Below, piece by piece: positions 1-14,950 of a stretch of 64,000 nucleotides of DNA. Both the position numbers and the translations under genes were made by a program. The first letter of the stretch is position 1. Each line of letters opens with the position of its first letter. The stretch covers positions 21,078,172 through 21,142,171 of the forward strand of contig NC_067206.1 in assembly GCF_026262505.1 (NCBI RefSeq), written 5' to 3'. The DNA is from Trichomonas vaginalis G3 (Eukaryota; Parabasalia; Trichomonadida; Trichomonadidae). Under the pieces are notes generated by a model that did not search any database, was not told the DNA's origin, and worked only from the letters and a program-made list of their open reading frames with translations.

Positions 1-100
1 CTTTAAAAAAGCTAATCAAAGGTTCAAAATGAATATATTATTATTGGATAAATATATTAATCAGAAAACAAATGATTTTTTATAATGCTATGTATATAAT

Positions 101-2640
101 ACCAGAATTCATACAAAAGTGACAGCTTCAATTTTTTGACAATGTTGTAATCATTAAATTGATGAGAAAAATGATTCAATAACACTAAGCATAATATAAT
201 ATTCTAAGATTTAATTATAATTAACGAAATGTTTTCGAAGGGTACCTTTTCATAGATCAATAGAATGAAAATCTTTCTGAAAATGAATATAACAATAAAA
301 CAAGGAATTTTCTAATATAAAACCTTTTTATATCAAAAATCACAATCTCAATGAGTCTTAAAAACGAAGAGATAAAACCTCAAAATTTAGCGAATATAAT
401 AGAGTGGATATAATGCTATATCTATACAATACAAACCATATGAATATACTCAATTTTTTAGCTTACTAACGCCTAATTTTTTGACGACAAATTCTTAGCA
501 AAAAAAATTAAATTGGTTAAAACTCATCCATTGAAATGAAAAATAAAATTTATTGATTAAATGTTTCTTATTTATCAATGCAATTCTTCGGCTGCGACCA
601 TAAGAGTTGAATAAAAGATTCGAAAAATAAGATACCTTAAAAAATAATATACGGTAGTGTTTCCTTAATTATGATGATAGTATATTAAATTCTAATTAAA
701 ATGGATTTGATCCAAAAATAATATAAAAATTTATCATAAATACAAAATCGTTTTAAATTACTGTCTTTCATTTTAAATTATAACAATTATTTTTGATTTT
801 TGTATTTAAACATGCACATTCAAATTTGAATCTTAGCACCAAGAAGAAAGGACCATTTTTGACTAACTGCGCAATATCTATAAACAGAGAATGGCTGTTT
901 GAAGCTAAAAGAGAAAATAGAAGAAGGTGAATATATCAAAAAGTGGGGTGGAAAGGAAGCTTGGAATGGTGAAAATTGGTAAAATTAAATTGCAATTTGC
1001 GAAAATTACAATAAAGAGCATATCAACTTCAAAAAATCTCAGATATCCTAAAAAGTTGAGTAGCGCGCAGGAAAAACCAATCCTACAATCAATGTTAACA
1101 AGAACAAATTAATTAATTCTTGTGTTGTCACAAATATTATAACCGGAGGAATTCAAAAACTTATTATTGATTAAGAAGGATTCAAAATATGTTCAAACCA
1201 GATTGGTGAGAAAGAAAACAGGAAGAAATTGCAAAAGATTTGAAATATAGAAAGATTACAAAAATGATAAATTTTTGACAATTTAGCAAAATAAAGCAGA
1301 GTCAGGCGCGAGGTGAAATAATTTAAGTATGGAATCAGGTTGATCTTCAAAAATAGGATTACAATTCCAAGCAATCAGCGCAGCAGACGAAGCGCCATAA
1401 CAAGAAATTTGATATGGCACTGCGATATATCATTTACGTCATCGTAATGTTTCTTTTCCATTCTGCCATATAATGAAGTGATATACACGGAAAGTTCAAC
1501 AACAACTAAATATTGAAAAAGCAATGGTTTCCAACTCAACAGTGTAATATTTTAAGAAAACTTTAGAGGGAGTTATCCTTACTGCATCTGGACGATAACG
1601 CGGAAAACCGCGGTGAATTCGCCAGGTTTATGCAGAGAAAACGGAATAGTTGTGGAAAAGACACCTTTCCGATATATGCCAAGACAAGAACGGACAAGGT
1701 GGAGCCGCTGTGGCCAAGCTTATAAAAGTTTTTTGCCAACGAAGTGTGGATGATATTCAACAAGATCAAAAGACTTTTCTCAAGCTTCATTGAAAAATTA
1801 CAACAACTACACCGACAATCTATCTCTCGACTATTAAAAAATGCAAAAACAATAGTAATTACACACTCCTAACGAATGTATTCGAAAGTTGTCGAAAATT
1901 TGGTACGCAGCCAGAAAATCAAAAATGGATTATATCATACAAAGAGAGATACGGGTTTAGCAAAATTGAATAATAATACATTCATTTAAAGTACTTCTAA
2001 ACAATTTATTTATGATCTACGACATTATGATATCCTTTTTGATCAAATCCATTTTTAATAGAATTCTATATTACTATATGTCATCGAACGCATAAAGAAC
2101 ACTACCGATATAATGTGTTTTTAAGCTATCTGAGTGTTGAACGTTATTCAAAAGTCTTTGGTCGCAAGAAGAAATTGATGATAAATAAAGAGACATTTAA
2201 TCAGAATCAATTTTGTTATTTTTCATATTCAAATGGACTGAGTGTACAACATCTATAACTATTTTTTGCTAATTTCGTCAAAAGATATTAGGCGTAAAGA
2301 CAAAAATTTGATATTTCATAATGGTTTTATGATAATAAGCCATATATTCCACTCATATATTCGTAAATTTTGAGGTGGTTACCTTCGCTTTAAGAATCAT
2401 TGAGATTTGATTTTTATAATAAAATAGTTAGTTATATTAGAAATAAATATGAGTTTAGTGATATTATTTTCGAGAAGATTTTGGTGTCTTCTTCAAATTT
2501 ATTTTTATATAAACAGAATCTATTACGCAAAATCATACTATTAATTAAAATATTTATAAAAAACGTGCTCTTACAAAAGTTCACAAATAATCAAATATTA
2601 TAGCTTTTCTGAGTGTCATTTATTGAAATGATTCTGTTCT
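101..2640 (+). mobile_element. Integrase transposon, noisy copy in left arm
   Basis: Inverse-oriented copy of the 2.4-kb transposon described at 21374. One terminal inverted repeat with the AAAAGTGACA motif lies at about 101-130, and the other end near 2625-2640. Both long internal inverted-repeat arms can be followed. Boundaries are approximate because of base noise. Confidence 0.65.
859..1975 (+). pseudogene. Noisy copy of rve-type integrase gene
   Basis: Short readable pieces match the start (INREWLFEAK), the DNGGEN-like second acidic motif and the C-terminal WELYIKE-like region of the clean integrase, but spread over several frames. The disruption probably reflects sequencing error and says nothing reliable about the gene. 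Confidence 0.65.
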
Positions 2641-3199
2641 CAACACTAGACAATAAACAATTATATTAGATGGCACAATCTAACAGACTCTCCTGGTGAA
2701 TAGGTTTTTCTAGATTTAAAAGATAATTCATGAGTATGCAGTTGAATATTCACAAAAATTTCTAAATACAAAGTGCAATGGCAGCAAGAGAAGAGTATGA
2801 TCTGTCTGATATGATTGCAATGATGAGCATATACCATATAATTGTTCCATTACTATAAATGAAAACTTAAAGAAATATAAACTTCTAAGTGTATTTTGTC
2901 CAATTTGTGAAAAAAAATAAAAAGCCATTCTATCTGTTTAGCTTTGGATAATGTAATTAAATACATATTTACTAAAACAAATCAAGATAACAATTATATA
3001 TCCATCATAAATGCCGAAGATCTGGTGAAATATTGAGATATGCTTACTTCCATCAGTTCGTTTTTACACACGAGTAAAAAATAAGTTGATTTTTTAAATA
3101 CAAGTTAGTTCTGAACTATTGTGTTTAACCATAAACGCGAATTCAAAAGTATTTCAAAAAATTCTGAACATTTGTAAAATATCTTAACATATATAAATA

Positions 3200-5370
3200 A
3201 GGGTGATCTTCGATTTTTCGGGAATTCAAAAAAATGTTGGCAATTCAATCACCCCTTCTGCCAGATCCAATACAACGAGATTGTTCTCAGTAGTCATTGG
3301 GATAGCAATATACTCCTGCACATCATCCAAGAACGTATTCTCTGAATCTTATTTAGTTAATACCGGCAATTCGAATAACATAATCATTCAAGAATCAGAA
3401 TATAAGAGACTACCAAAGAACGCACCAAATATTATCAATAGGAATCAATCATTTAACAGGAACTCCTTAAATGAGATGTTTTACAATTGATTAGATTCTC
3501 TAATATTTTAGGAAAAAAGATATGCTCAGTCACAAACACAGATTACTATTGGTTTGATGGAACAAGGCATTGGACACTCGGATACTCTGGCCAATTCGAG
3601 GAACATCCAAAATTTCAATAAACTTATCCCACAGAATCGCATAGCCCACGAAACTTTAAATTGCATGAAGTACATATTGAAGACGAATAATATTAGTCGC
3701 AATTTTTTTTAAACTTTGAAAATTGTCAAGATCAAAAATTAATTTACATTTAAGAATAAATGCATTAATAGTATGCATTTTGTTTCACCGGTGACCGAAA
3801 ATAGAAAACTTTACAAAAAAGTGACCATTGAAAAGTCTTAATTAATTAAAGCAAATGAAAAACTTCATTGAGAAAAAGCAGTATCTTGTCTCGTATGTCA
3901 AAGCTGTAAAATCTTTTCAAAAAAGAAGATAAACGAAAAGTGCATACATCTGAAACGAAAGATGAGAATTTCAATGGAACGCGATGATTCACATAAACTG
4001 CAGAGGATGGTTCGACATAGAATGTGCGAGAAATGATGGACAACCAGCATTAGATGGTGGAGAACCTTTCGTATTCTTTCAGAGGTCGAAAAATTAAACT
4101 TGAAATTTTTTTTTATGGTGAAATCAATCAAGCAGCAAAGAAAGGTTGCAATGTGAAAGAGGTAATACGAAGCTATCTAGAATTGCCTACGAATTACTGA
4201 GTATAGATACATGCAGAGCTTAATATATCAGCTGCCATTGTTTCTTGGCAGCACGAGATGTTCCAACAGAGGAAAAAAGGAATTTGTTTACTTCGCTAGG
4301 GAGTATATCTCGCTCAAGGATCATGGTATAAAACAGATTTTGCTTTGATCAACTCGAAACAATTGAGACAAAAGCTCAAAAAGAAAATCAGGGAAAAGCG
4401 AGCAAAATTACTGATAACACAAAGTAACTAGATTATGCTAACTTTCATAAAATTATCAGAATATTACGGCTAGAATATGGATATCCATGGAATAAGTGGA
4501 AGTATTATATGAAAAACATCTCTGACTTCAATCAACACGAGTTACAAAAAGTTTAATTGACAGCTGAAAAGACGAACCCTCCTTAACCAACAAAGAAGAG
4601 AGCACGAAAATGTTGTGCCTTGTTACGAGTATCGCTTACCCCATAATAATTCTAAAGACCAACGGATTGAAAACCATTTAATTATTGTTCCACGGGAATA
4701 TAAAAATTGTTGCAACGGAGGGAACTTCCGATCTCCCGTGAGGAGTAACATTCCTTGACAGACAATCATTATAGAGATGATGACAAAGAAGATGGGGAGA
4801 TAACTATATATTAACTTTTAATTATTCGAAATCCAAGAAGATATCGCTCAAGTTCTGAAGCTCAACAGACAGATCAGCATAATAATCGTTTGGTATAACG
4901 GTGAGTATAAATTCATATCAGTCCCGAGAAGTGTAAGATTTTACATTGACAAACATTTGAGTACTCTTTCGAGACAATATAGAAACTCTTGACATCTTCC
5001 ATGCTTAGCATGCAACAGAGAGTTCTTGCCAGTTATTTGATGTAGGAGTGTGCAGCATCTTTGGATCAAGATGAATGAACAGGTTTAGAAATATCGTTCC
5101 GCTTTAACATACCATATGAGCAAGATAATTTGTATCAAGATATCCGTCCAAAAACAAGGTTAAAAATTGATAAAGAAATTTTAATTGATGCCTTTGTGAT
5201 TAAGTCAATGGAAATCAGTATGGTATTCATCGTGGAACCCAGATAAAGCCTTATCATAACGAATTTAACAACCAAAACATCAAACGCAATACAATCCCAC
5301 AGTCAATATTTATTCTTCTTGCAAAAAATTAAACAATACTGACGGCGAATATACTTAAATGCGCAAATTT
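3200..5370 (+). pseudogene. Noisy copy of pogo-like transposase region
   Basis: Inverse counterpart of 18918-20737. Recognisable pieces include the HTH region around 3950-4240, the stretch near the second acidic residue at about 4870-4960, and the GIHPWNPDKAL-like tail near 5230. The 95-codon frame at 3203-3490 corresponds to the upstream open frame at 20486-20737. Confidence 0.55.
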
Positions 5371-8190
5371 GAAGCATCAAAATTACAAAAACAATTAAGC
5401 AATCATAGACTAAATAGTTATTTTATAACAAATATTTCGAATTATTTAGTAATATCCTCCAAAAACAAAAAATTCTCAAGCAAAGGGATGAAAAATTTGA
5501 GGACAATTATGGTGAGGCAAAAACGAAGTGAAGGTGAAATTCACCAACTTGACAACTCGCTATTTTTTCAGATATAAATCGATTTAATAATTGAGAGTTT
5601 AATTGGGATGAGAAATACATACTGAAAAAACCTGCATAAATCAACACCTTTTATATATAAAATATTGAATAAATAAATAAAATTATGATTATTATTTCAT
5701 ACAAAAGATATATTGATACATTTTATAGACAGAAACCACCCACCCAACCCACAACCAACACACAACCAGAGTTAAAAAACTGGCTCTAGCTTTTGCTTTA
5801 GTGCTCGAGCCAGATGGCTACATCGTGAAATTACGAAATCCTCTCACATGGTTTTGTGTGGGGGATCTGATCTCTCCTCAAAAAACGACTCTAGACAATA
5901 CCCATAGGAAACGACAATATTAAACATTATCTAAATGAAATTGCAATGCTCAAATATCTATGAAATAATACATTCCCGCAACACTCATATTAATATAAAA
6001 TACAACTCTTATTAAAAATACAAATTGGAAAGATACAGTCAACAAAACAATACTTAACTTATGAAGCAAATTAAAAAATATCAGACAGAATACGCATAAA
6101 ATTTTTATGGGACTTTACCTTTTGCCAATAAATATAAAAATACACACTTTTGGAACAGAGAAATTGGAACTTAAAGAAGTAGAGAGAGCACCCAATACTA
6201 CTGCATCTGACTCATGACATCAATAGCCGCGGCTATGAGATATTTGATGTCCGTCAGAACTCCATCCGCAAAAGTAAAGACCAACTGAGTTATATCAGTA
6301 TACCGACGGTCTTCCTGAAAACTTGGAAATGAGGGCGAGAACCTCGGAGACCAAGAACATCTTCTAAGTTCGCACTAATCGAATAAATCCCCAGAGGCTA
6401 TGATCATATTCGCCTGCGTAGTAAATTAAACCATTCAATAGGACAACACAATCCTAGAACTACTACAATAAACTTTATAATTTAATCCTACCACTCTGAG
6501 CTTTACTTATCCCTGACTCAACCAATATACTGACCTTCTCAAACACTCCCTCATCAAAACGCTAGTCCCAAAAACTCCAGCTTGTTTTTCTCAGCGTTGA
6601 ACTTACCCAATACCCTCTAATTCTTTCGCATCATATATCCTCATCTCTTTTTTATCTGCAAAAATCTTAATAGTATAATAGGGGCAAATTCTCTTTGCGA
6701 AATCTGTTGGCTGAGGATTATCTGGTTGACATAATAATAATAGTTCACATCTCCCTGTCGCATATAATTAATGAAATTGATGTTTTATTTTTCGAGGAGT
6801 GTTGCAAACGTGTCCACTTCTCTGAGAGGAATACCCGTGTGATGAACATATATCTTTTACCCATTTCAATACATAGAAACAAACGATATTTTAAAGCGCA
6901 CAGTGGATCTGACACTCATACTATGATATATATCATTAAAATTTCTAACCATATGCAGTCACCTGAACACCTACCACCACATAACTTTACACCAACCCAC
7001 CACAACCCACTATAGCATGGTCCTTCTTCAACTAACCCCACAAAAAAAAACAACCTAACTGGGTCAAAGCCTACCTATCCTCAGGCTACCAAACCTCAAG
7101 CAGGACTCTTCCCCAACTACATAGGCTTGCTCCTGAGACCTCAATAAATTATCAAACTAGAATGAAAACACTTCTTACCAGAAATCTTCCAAGTAACATT
7201 TTATCCATCTTGACCACAACACAAAAAAATCACCTCCCTCATACAAATAGGACGTAATTTTGCCACACTTTTTCGTTTCTTATTTTTTGTACCATTATGC
7301 GCGCATAGAGCGAAATGGGCACGGCACAGGTATTTAGTGGTCCTTCACAATGCACGCCTCCTTGCCAGGATACAATTATGTCAATCGTAACTACCATCAT
7401 GCAGTTCATTTCTGCCAAGAAAAAACAGAATAAATTACTGAGCTCTGCACTCTACGTTTTCATATATCTAGAGTGGTCACTCTCCTCATTTCGCCCAATA
7501 ATAGTCAAAACGACACAAAAACATTAAAATTCACGTACAAAACTACCTGACAACCCAACATTACCACGTAAAAATTAACACAAAAAAATCTTATCAAAAT
7601 GCTTGAAAAACCACACTCGCGAACCTAATACAGCCAATAAATATAAACCTACTACCAAAAGCGTCAAGGTTGAGCCATCGACCTGCAAGCGCTACAAATT
7701 GCACCCACATCGAATCCTAAACTTTGAGTCGGGTTTTATATATTATATTTGTAACAAACATATACAACAAAATTAGTCCCAACCCAACAATCGACATAAT
7801 AAAACAAGTTACATAATTTCAGATAATTAATGACAGCTCTTAAACCTGCCGAGACTCAAACAAATATTTGTATCAATGAGGTGGCTCAAGGTTAAAAAAA
7901 TCTAATTAGCAATAAAAGAAAATATGGTAATAACACAAATAATTATTGAAATATCCACACATTATTACCAAAATTAAACTTTAATGAGGTCTAATCCACC
8001 TCTATTAGAGTATGGTATATTTACAGGTACTTACTTATATATTCTTTATATACAAAGGTTAAAACGATTTATAGGTAATTGAGATATTGGAGAAAATTAA
8101 AATAACTGTAATCTATTGAAACTGAATAAAAAAATTAAAATCCATTTATTTTATCAATGTTATATTGATTGAGAGATTAGGACGATTTAA
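5371..8190. other. Noisy, gene-poor interval
   Basis: Inverse counterpart of roughly 16900-18900. It contains C-rich strings absent from clean copies, and a piece at 6690-6770 matching the inverse of 26700-26765. No gene can be supported. Confidence 0.5.
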
Positions 8191-8199
8191 AACTTGAAT

Positions 8200-8480
8200 A
8201 CATATGTTTCTGAGAGAGTCAAAAATTTCAGAGCGATATTCATCTTCGCATTCATCCAAATATACTTTCTAAGTCGGGAATTCTTCAAATGCATTCAAAA
8301 TATTGGCAAAGTTTTCTTTACAAGAAGATGTTGAAATAAAATTTCTTGTAAACAATTAATAATAAATTTTGGGTTAAATTCAACAAAATCCGAAAGAATT
8401 TCAAAACGCCTTTGTTCAAATTTGTCATTAAATATTCGAAAGGGATATTAATCTTTTATGATAAGTAGCGTGCAGGACAA
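8200..8480 (-). pseudogene. Noisy copy of helical protein fragment
   Basis: Inverse counterpart of the plus-strand frame at 25348-25695. Pieces encoding the acidic DECEDEID-like motif and NPKFIINCLQE-like segment are visible but interrupted by base noise. Confidence 0.5.
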
Positions 8481-8929
8481 TAATTTATCAAAATTTCCTT
8501 ATTTTGAAGATGTTGCTGGGATAAATGTGTTCAAGTGTCACCTTTTCAATACAAGACCTTAAATTACGCTGTTGCTAATTTTTTAAAATAACCATTAAAT
8601 TATATTTGGAAGAAATTGATCTATGTATATATGTCCTATTCTAAAGATCATGGGAGTTTTCATGCACTACACAAAGCTCAAGTTCCAAGAGTGAATGCTC
8701 AATGTTTAGCAATTATTAGAGAATGTACCTTTTCAAATGACTTTTACTTGATTTAAATCTAATCGAATAGTAAGACATTATTCTGAAAATTGTACCTCTA
8801 CAATTTAGATATAGCAAGAGGGTCCAAAGTTCATTTCAGATTAGATGAAACTGAAACTCTGTGTTTTGATGTGAATGCTGACATCATCCTTGAGAAGGGT
8901 TTTCTTAAAGAAAACCCTTCGCAAGACGG

Positions 8930-9370
8930 TTTTCAGGAGCCCTGAGGCTCCTTTCGGCTAAGGTGATGTGGGAGCACTTGGGCTCCTGAGCGAAGAATGG
9001 CTTGGGCCGAATCTTGATCAGCAGAGGCCAAATGAAAAGGCGCTACTGATGGATGCTCAGGAGCCCTGAGGTCCCTTGCGTAATGATTGGGAGCCTTGGG
9101 GCTCCGGGAGACGAAAGAATGTCTTCGCCGAATGCTTTGATCAGCAGAGGCCAAAGAAGAAGGCCTCTTCTGATGGATTCTTCAGGAGCCCTGAGGCTCC
9201 CTTTCGTAATGATTGGGAGCCTTTGGGGCTCCTGAGACGGGAAGAATGGCTTCGGCCGAATCTTTGATCAGCAGAGCCAAATGAAAGGTCCGCTGCTGAT
9301 GGATTCTCAGGAGCCCTTAGGCTCCCTTTATCGTAATGATGGAGCCTTGGGGCTCCTGCAGCAGAGTGAT
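8930..9370 (-). repeat. 122-bp hairpin minisatellite, noisy copy, left arm
   Basis: About four units of the GC-richer repeat seen at 24543-24960, in inverse orientation, with many single-base errors. Confidence 0.7.
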
Positions 9371-9729
9371 CGCTCCGGCTCCATTAATTTGTTTAAAAAA
9401 GTTCGCCGTGTGGCAAATTTGTCCTGTTTCCCTCTCTAACACATAACTGCCACAACTACCCAAGTATATATTGCCACTCCTTCCCGCATTGCAATTTGAG
9501 AAACAACTTAAAAAGTGCGACAATGATGCACTTGCCATGGCTATTGTTGCGGTGATATACTACTTCTCAATGAAAGAAGCCCGTATATACGGGGGCCGAG
9601 GGGGCCAAATTCGAGCTGAGATTTGCAGCAGAAAGTCGAGAAGAAGAGCCCTTTCTTAAAGGTTAGGACTCCCATTCTCGACTCTTATTATACAACGTGA
9701 AATATTAAATCATTAGTATATTTTTGTTC

Positions 9730-9965
9730 ACTCTTTCACTCGGTATTTACCCCGATTAGAAACAACACAAAACGACTTTCTTGATATATCAATAAATGGC
9801 ACTGGATAATTTGATTGGATGCATGGGAAAAATTTTTTAGATACATATCCTATTGAGGCAAAATCCCGGATTTCAAAAAGATGAAATATTTCAGAATATG
9901 GCCCAAGTATTTAATCATACAAATTTAAAACTTTCGTAAGACGAAATGGTGGAAAGTGAAGTGAT
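9730..9965 (+). pseudogene. Noisy ubiquitin-specific protease-like fragment
   Basis: Inverse counterpart of 23990-24220; the NDFLDISING-like and WPKYLII-like segments are readable, split by base noise. Confidence 0.5.
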
Positions 9966-10179
9966 GTTGAACCTTGATAATTTCCTTCGAAATTTTCTAC
10001 ACAAAACATATATTTCAGGACAACAAGCATATATCTTATTTTTATTAAAGAATGATTGAAATAATAATATTATTAAATATTAAGCTTAAAAAAGCATAAT
10101 ATAAACTTCAAAAATGAATATATATTATTATTCGCGAATAATATTAATCAGTAACAAATGAATTTGTCATTTTTATTAC

Positions 10180-12520
10180 TTGCTAGGAATAAACAGAAAT
10201 TCATCAAAAGTTGACAGCTCTCAACTTTTTGACATTGTGTAAATTCTAAATTGAATGAGAAAAATGAAATAACAACTAAGCATAATACATACGTCGTTAG
10301 ATATTAATTATAGATTTAGGAAAAAGTTAGTTTTGAGAGGTACTTTTTCATAGGCATAGTGAGGAGAGGGAATCTCTGAAGAAATAAGGTATCACAGTAC
10401 CAGCGTCAATGCAGGTTGTCTGAAGTACTGAGTAAACTGATGGTGTATATTAGAAACTATCAGAAGTTGCGAATTGATCTTAAAGCCCCGAAAGCGTAAA
10501 CCTCAAAATTTACGAAATAATGAGTGGCGGAATGATAATGCTTATCTACTTCATAAACCTATGAAATTATCAATCTTTTTGCTTACGGGCCTAATTTTTT
10601 GGGCGACAATTAGCAAAAGATGTTAAATTGTTTGACACGTCGAGGTCAATGTTGAATATGAAAAATAAATTGACTTTTGATTCTCAAATGTTTTTAATTT
10701 ATATGCAATTCTTTTGCGACCCAAAGATTTGAATAAGTTCAAACAAAATAAGATGCTTAAAAAATATATTCACGGTAGTGGTTACTAAGAGATGAATTAG
10801 TATATTAAATTCTATTAAAATCGGATTTTGATTTCCAAAAGAAATATAAAACATTTTGATCATAAATAAAACTCGTTTTAAATTACTTTCTTATTTAAAT
10901 TATAACAATTATTTTTGATTTTATATTTTTCATCACATTCAAATTGGGAATTTATCACAAAAGAAGGACCACTTTTATGACTACCCTGCCAAATCTCATA
11001 AACAGGTGGTATTTGAAGATAAAAGAAGAATAGCAAGAAGGTGAATATTTTACAAATAGTGTTGGGAAAGTTGAAGATTTGAATTTGGAAATGGTTTTAA
11101 TATTAAATTGAATGTTGTTGCCGAAAATACAATAAGAAGAGCATTTTCACTTCAAGGGAAATCGAATTACCAAAAGTTAAGCTCGCGGCAGAAATGCCAA
11201 ATCCACCAACATTTTGAACAAAACAATTATTAATTCTTGTGTTTCACAATATAAGGAGCGAATTTCATATAAACTTATCTCTATTGATTCGAACAAGGTC
11301 TTCAAAATACTCTGCTCAACCATCCCCGCCATTTGACGAAAGAAAAGAAGAACAATCGGCAAAAGAATTTGAAATATAGCCACGCCAATTTGACAGCAAA
11401 GATTCAGAATTCTTTGACAATTTACCAAAAAATAAAGCCTCATCAAGTAGGAAAAATTTATGATGGAATCAGGCTGTTATCTTGTGGCAAAAGAGATTAC
11501 AACCAGCAGATCCACCTACCAAATTATCGCTCCCCCGCACAAACGCCATATCAAAGAAGTTTGATATGGCACTGCGGATAATTATACGGTTCGACGTATG
11601 TTTCTTTTCATTCTTTGCCATATTGAATGATATGACACGTAAAGTTCTCAAAAAAACTGAAATTAATTGAAAAAACAAGTCTTCAAACTCAACAGCGAAT
11701 ATTTAGAAAACTTTTAGAGGAGTTTATCCCTTACTGCATCCTGGACGATACGGCGGTGAAAACCGCGGTGAATTCGGCCAGGTTAATGCAGGAAAAAGGA
11801 ATAGTTTGGAAGCACCACCTTGCCGTTATGTTGCCAGACAGAACTTGCAAGGCTTGGACGCCTGTAGGGCCAAGCTTAGAAAAGTTTTTGCCCAGGACGA
11901 GTTGGATGATATTTCACAAATCGAAGGACTCAGTCAGCAGTTCAGTGGTTGAAAAATACAACAATACACACATTTATTCTCGATATTAATACCAAAACGA
12001 TATAGTAATTACACACCGTAACGAATTATTCGAAGTTTCAAATGACGAGAGAAAGCAAAAATGGGTTATATATCAAAGAGGAATGGGTTTGGGAGCAAAA
12101 ATTTGAAATAATTAATCATTTTAAATGACTTCTAAACAATTTTTATTGTGATGATCAATTTTTATATATCTTTTTGGATTCCAATCCATGTTAATAGAAT
12201 TTTATATACTATGCATCTATTAGTAACCACTACCGTTATATTATTTTTAAGCATATTCTTATTTTTTGAATTTTATTCAAATCTTTGAGTCGCAAAGAAG
12301 AATTGCAGTGATAAATAAAAACATTTAATCAAAGTCAATTTGTATTTTTCATATTCAAAATGGACTGGGAGTGTTAAATTTTAACAATTTTTTTTGCTAA
12401 TGGTCGTCAAAAATTAGGCGTAAAGCAAAAATTGATATTTCATAGGGTTTTATGAAGAATAAAGCCATTATATTCACCACTCTTATCATTCGTAAATTTT
12501 GAGGTTATATCCTTCGCTTT
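10180..12520 (+). mobile_element. Integrase transposon, noisy copy ending at fold-back axis
   Basis: The terminal inverted repeat lies at about 10195-10225. The element runs rightwards through the integrase and is cut by the fold-back axis inside its second long inverted-repeat arm. Confidence 0.65.
10977..12110 (+). pseudogene. Noisy copy of rve-type integrase gene
   Basis: Starts with the same MTT-like N-terminus and keeps readable pieces of the linker and catalytic region, in several frames. Damage is of the sequencing-error type. Confidence 0.65.
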
Positions 12521-12521
12521 T

Positions 12522-12712
12522 GAGGGAGGAGGTGGGGATTGGTGAGATGGTTGAATTGGTATCTCTCCCCTCTTAGTGGGTGCTAATGGTGGACGTATGT
12601 TTTAGGAGTATGTGTTGAGCAAGTGTCAACAAACACCCACACCACCAGCTAGCATCCATCACCTTATCATGAAGAGATAAAATCAAAATTCAATGATCTT
12701 ATAAAAGCGTAA
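12522..12712. other. Axis of the fold-back, scrambled sequence
   Basis: Native transposon sequence stops in the left arm at about 12521 and resumes inverted at about 12713. The 190 bases between are G/T-rich on the left and C/A-rich on the right and are themselves roughly self-complementary about 12617-12622. They match nothing in the clean units. A known sequencing adapter could be hidden here, but I could not match one convincingly. Confidence 0.6.
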
Positions 12713-14950
12713 GGATAAGACCTCAAAAATTTACACGAATATAATGAGAAAAAATGGGGAATAATTATTATGCTATCTATCATAAAACTCATATGATCAA
12801 TATCAATTGCGCTTTACGCGCCGTGTGGAATTTTTGACGACAATTAGCAAAAAATGTTAAATGTGAAACACTCAGTCCATTTGGAATCATGAAAAATTAA
12901 AAATTGACTTTATATTAAATGGTGTTTATTGTATCATGCAATTCTCTCTTGCGACCAAAGATTTGATATAAAAAGTTCAAAAATAGATAGCTTAAAAATA
13001 ATATACGGTAGTGTTACTAATAGATGGAATAGTATATAAATTCTATTAAAAAGTGGATTTGATCAAAAGATATATAAAATTTGATCATAAATAAATTGTT
13101 TAGAAGTCATTTAATAATTGATGTAATTATTCAAATTTTGCTTAAAACCCATTCCGCTTGAATATAACTCCCATTTTTGCATTTTCTGGCTCGTTACCAA
13201 AATTTGAAACTTCGAATAATTCGTTAGAGGGTGTAGAGAGCGTGAATCGGGTTGTTTGTGTGTGTGTATTAATATCGAGAGAATAAATGTGTGTATTGTT
13301 GTATTTTTCAATGAAAATGCTGAACTACGTCCTTGATTGTTGAAATATCATCCAACTCGTTGGCAGAAAAACTTGTCTAAGCATTGCCACGAGCGGCTCC
13401 ACCTTAGCCGTTCGATCTTGGCATATACGGCAAGGTGCTGCTTCCAAACTATTTCGTTTTCCTGCATAACCGCGGCGAATTCACCCGATTTCACCGCCGT
13501 TAGCGGTCCAGATGCAGTTAAGGGATAAACTCCTCTAAAATTTTTCTTAAAAATATTCCTGCTTGAGTTGGAAGACTTGTTGTTCAATATTTAGTTTTGA
13601 AAAAACTTTTACGTGTCCATTATCATTCAATATGGCAAGAATGAAAAGAACATTACCGTGGAAGTAATGAATATCGCAGTGCCATATCAAATTCTTTAGA
13701 TATGGCACGATATTTGGTTAGGTTGGATCTGCTGGTTTGTAATCTCTTTTTGAAGATAAACCTGATTCCCATCATAAATTTCCACTGGGATGAGGCTTTA
13801 TTTTTGTAAATTGTCAAAAATTTTGATCTTTTGTCAATCTATCATATTTTAAATTCTTTTTGCAATTTTCTGTCTTTTTCTTTCTCACAATCGGATGCTT
13901 GAACAATATTTTAAACCTTATTTAATCAATAAATAAGTTTTTGAAATTCCTCCTTTATAATTGTGAAACACAAGAGATTAATAATTAGTTTTTTTCAAAT
14001 TTGATGGATTTGGTTTTCTGCCCGCGGACTAACTTTGGGTAATTCATTTCTTGAAAGTTAAATCTCTTCTGATTGTATTTTCCCAGGCAACATTCAATTT
14101 ATATTTACCATTTATCCAATTAATCAAACTTCCTTTCCACACTTTTGGTAATATTCACTTCTTCTATTTCTTCTTTAGCTTCAAATAGCCATTCTCATGT
14201 TATAATTTGCAGTAGTCAAAAAGTGGTCCTTCTTTGGTATAAGATTCAAATTTGAATGCTGGATGATAAATAAAAATCAAAAATAATTGTGATAATTTAA
14301 ATGAAGAAGTAATTTAAAACGATTTTATGTATGATCAAATTTTATATATTTTTGGATCAATCCATTTTCAATAGAATTAATATACTATTCAATCTAATTA
14401 TAAACACTAGCCGTATATTATTTTTTAAGCTATCTTATTTTTTGGAACTTTATTCAAATCTTTCGTCGCAAAAGAATTGCAGATAAATAAAAAACATTTA
14501 ATCAAAGTCAATTTTATTTTCATATTCAAATGGACTGAGTGTTAACATATTAATACATTTTTTGCACATTTCGTCAAAAAATGAGGCGTAAAGCAAAAAT
14601 TGCATATTCATATGGGTTTATTGATAGAGTAAGCATTAATTCCCAACTCATTTATATCGTAAAATTTTGAGGTTTATCCTTCGCTTTTAAGATCAGTTGA
14701 ATTTTGATTTTTATATAAAATAGTTAATTATTTAGGAAAATAATGAGTTATGTGAATTTATTTTTTCAGAAATTTCATCTATATGCCTGAAAAGTACTCT
14801 CAAACTAACTTTATCCTAATTATAATTGAAATCTAGAATATTGTATGTATTGCGTAGGTGTTATTTCATTTTTTCTCATTTCAATTAGAATTTACAAATG
14901 TCAAAAAATGAAGAGCGTGTCACTTTGATGAATTTCTGTTTATTACATAG
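12713..14950 (-). mobile_element. Integrase transposon, noisy copy right of axis
   Basis: Same orientation as the clean copies. The left end is lost at the fold-back axis. The right terminal repeat lies near 14918-14950, followed by the same AT-rich flank as in clean units. Confidence 0.65.
13110..14216 (-). pseudogene. Noisy copy of rve-type integrase gene
   Basis: Aligns by eye along its whole length with 22003-23064. Differences are mostly single-base insertions and deletions, equally frequent in the flanks. Confidence 0.7.

Noticed and set aside
5735-7060. C/A-rich low-complexity tracts
   Set aside because: Absent from the corresponding place in clean units; most likely read errors.
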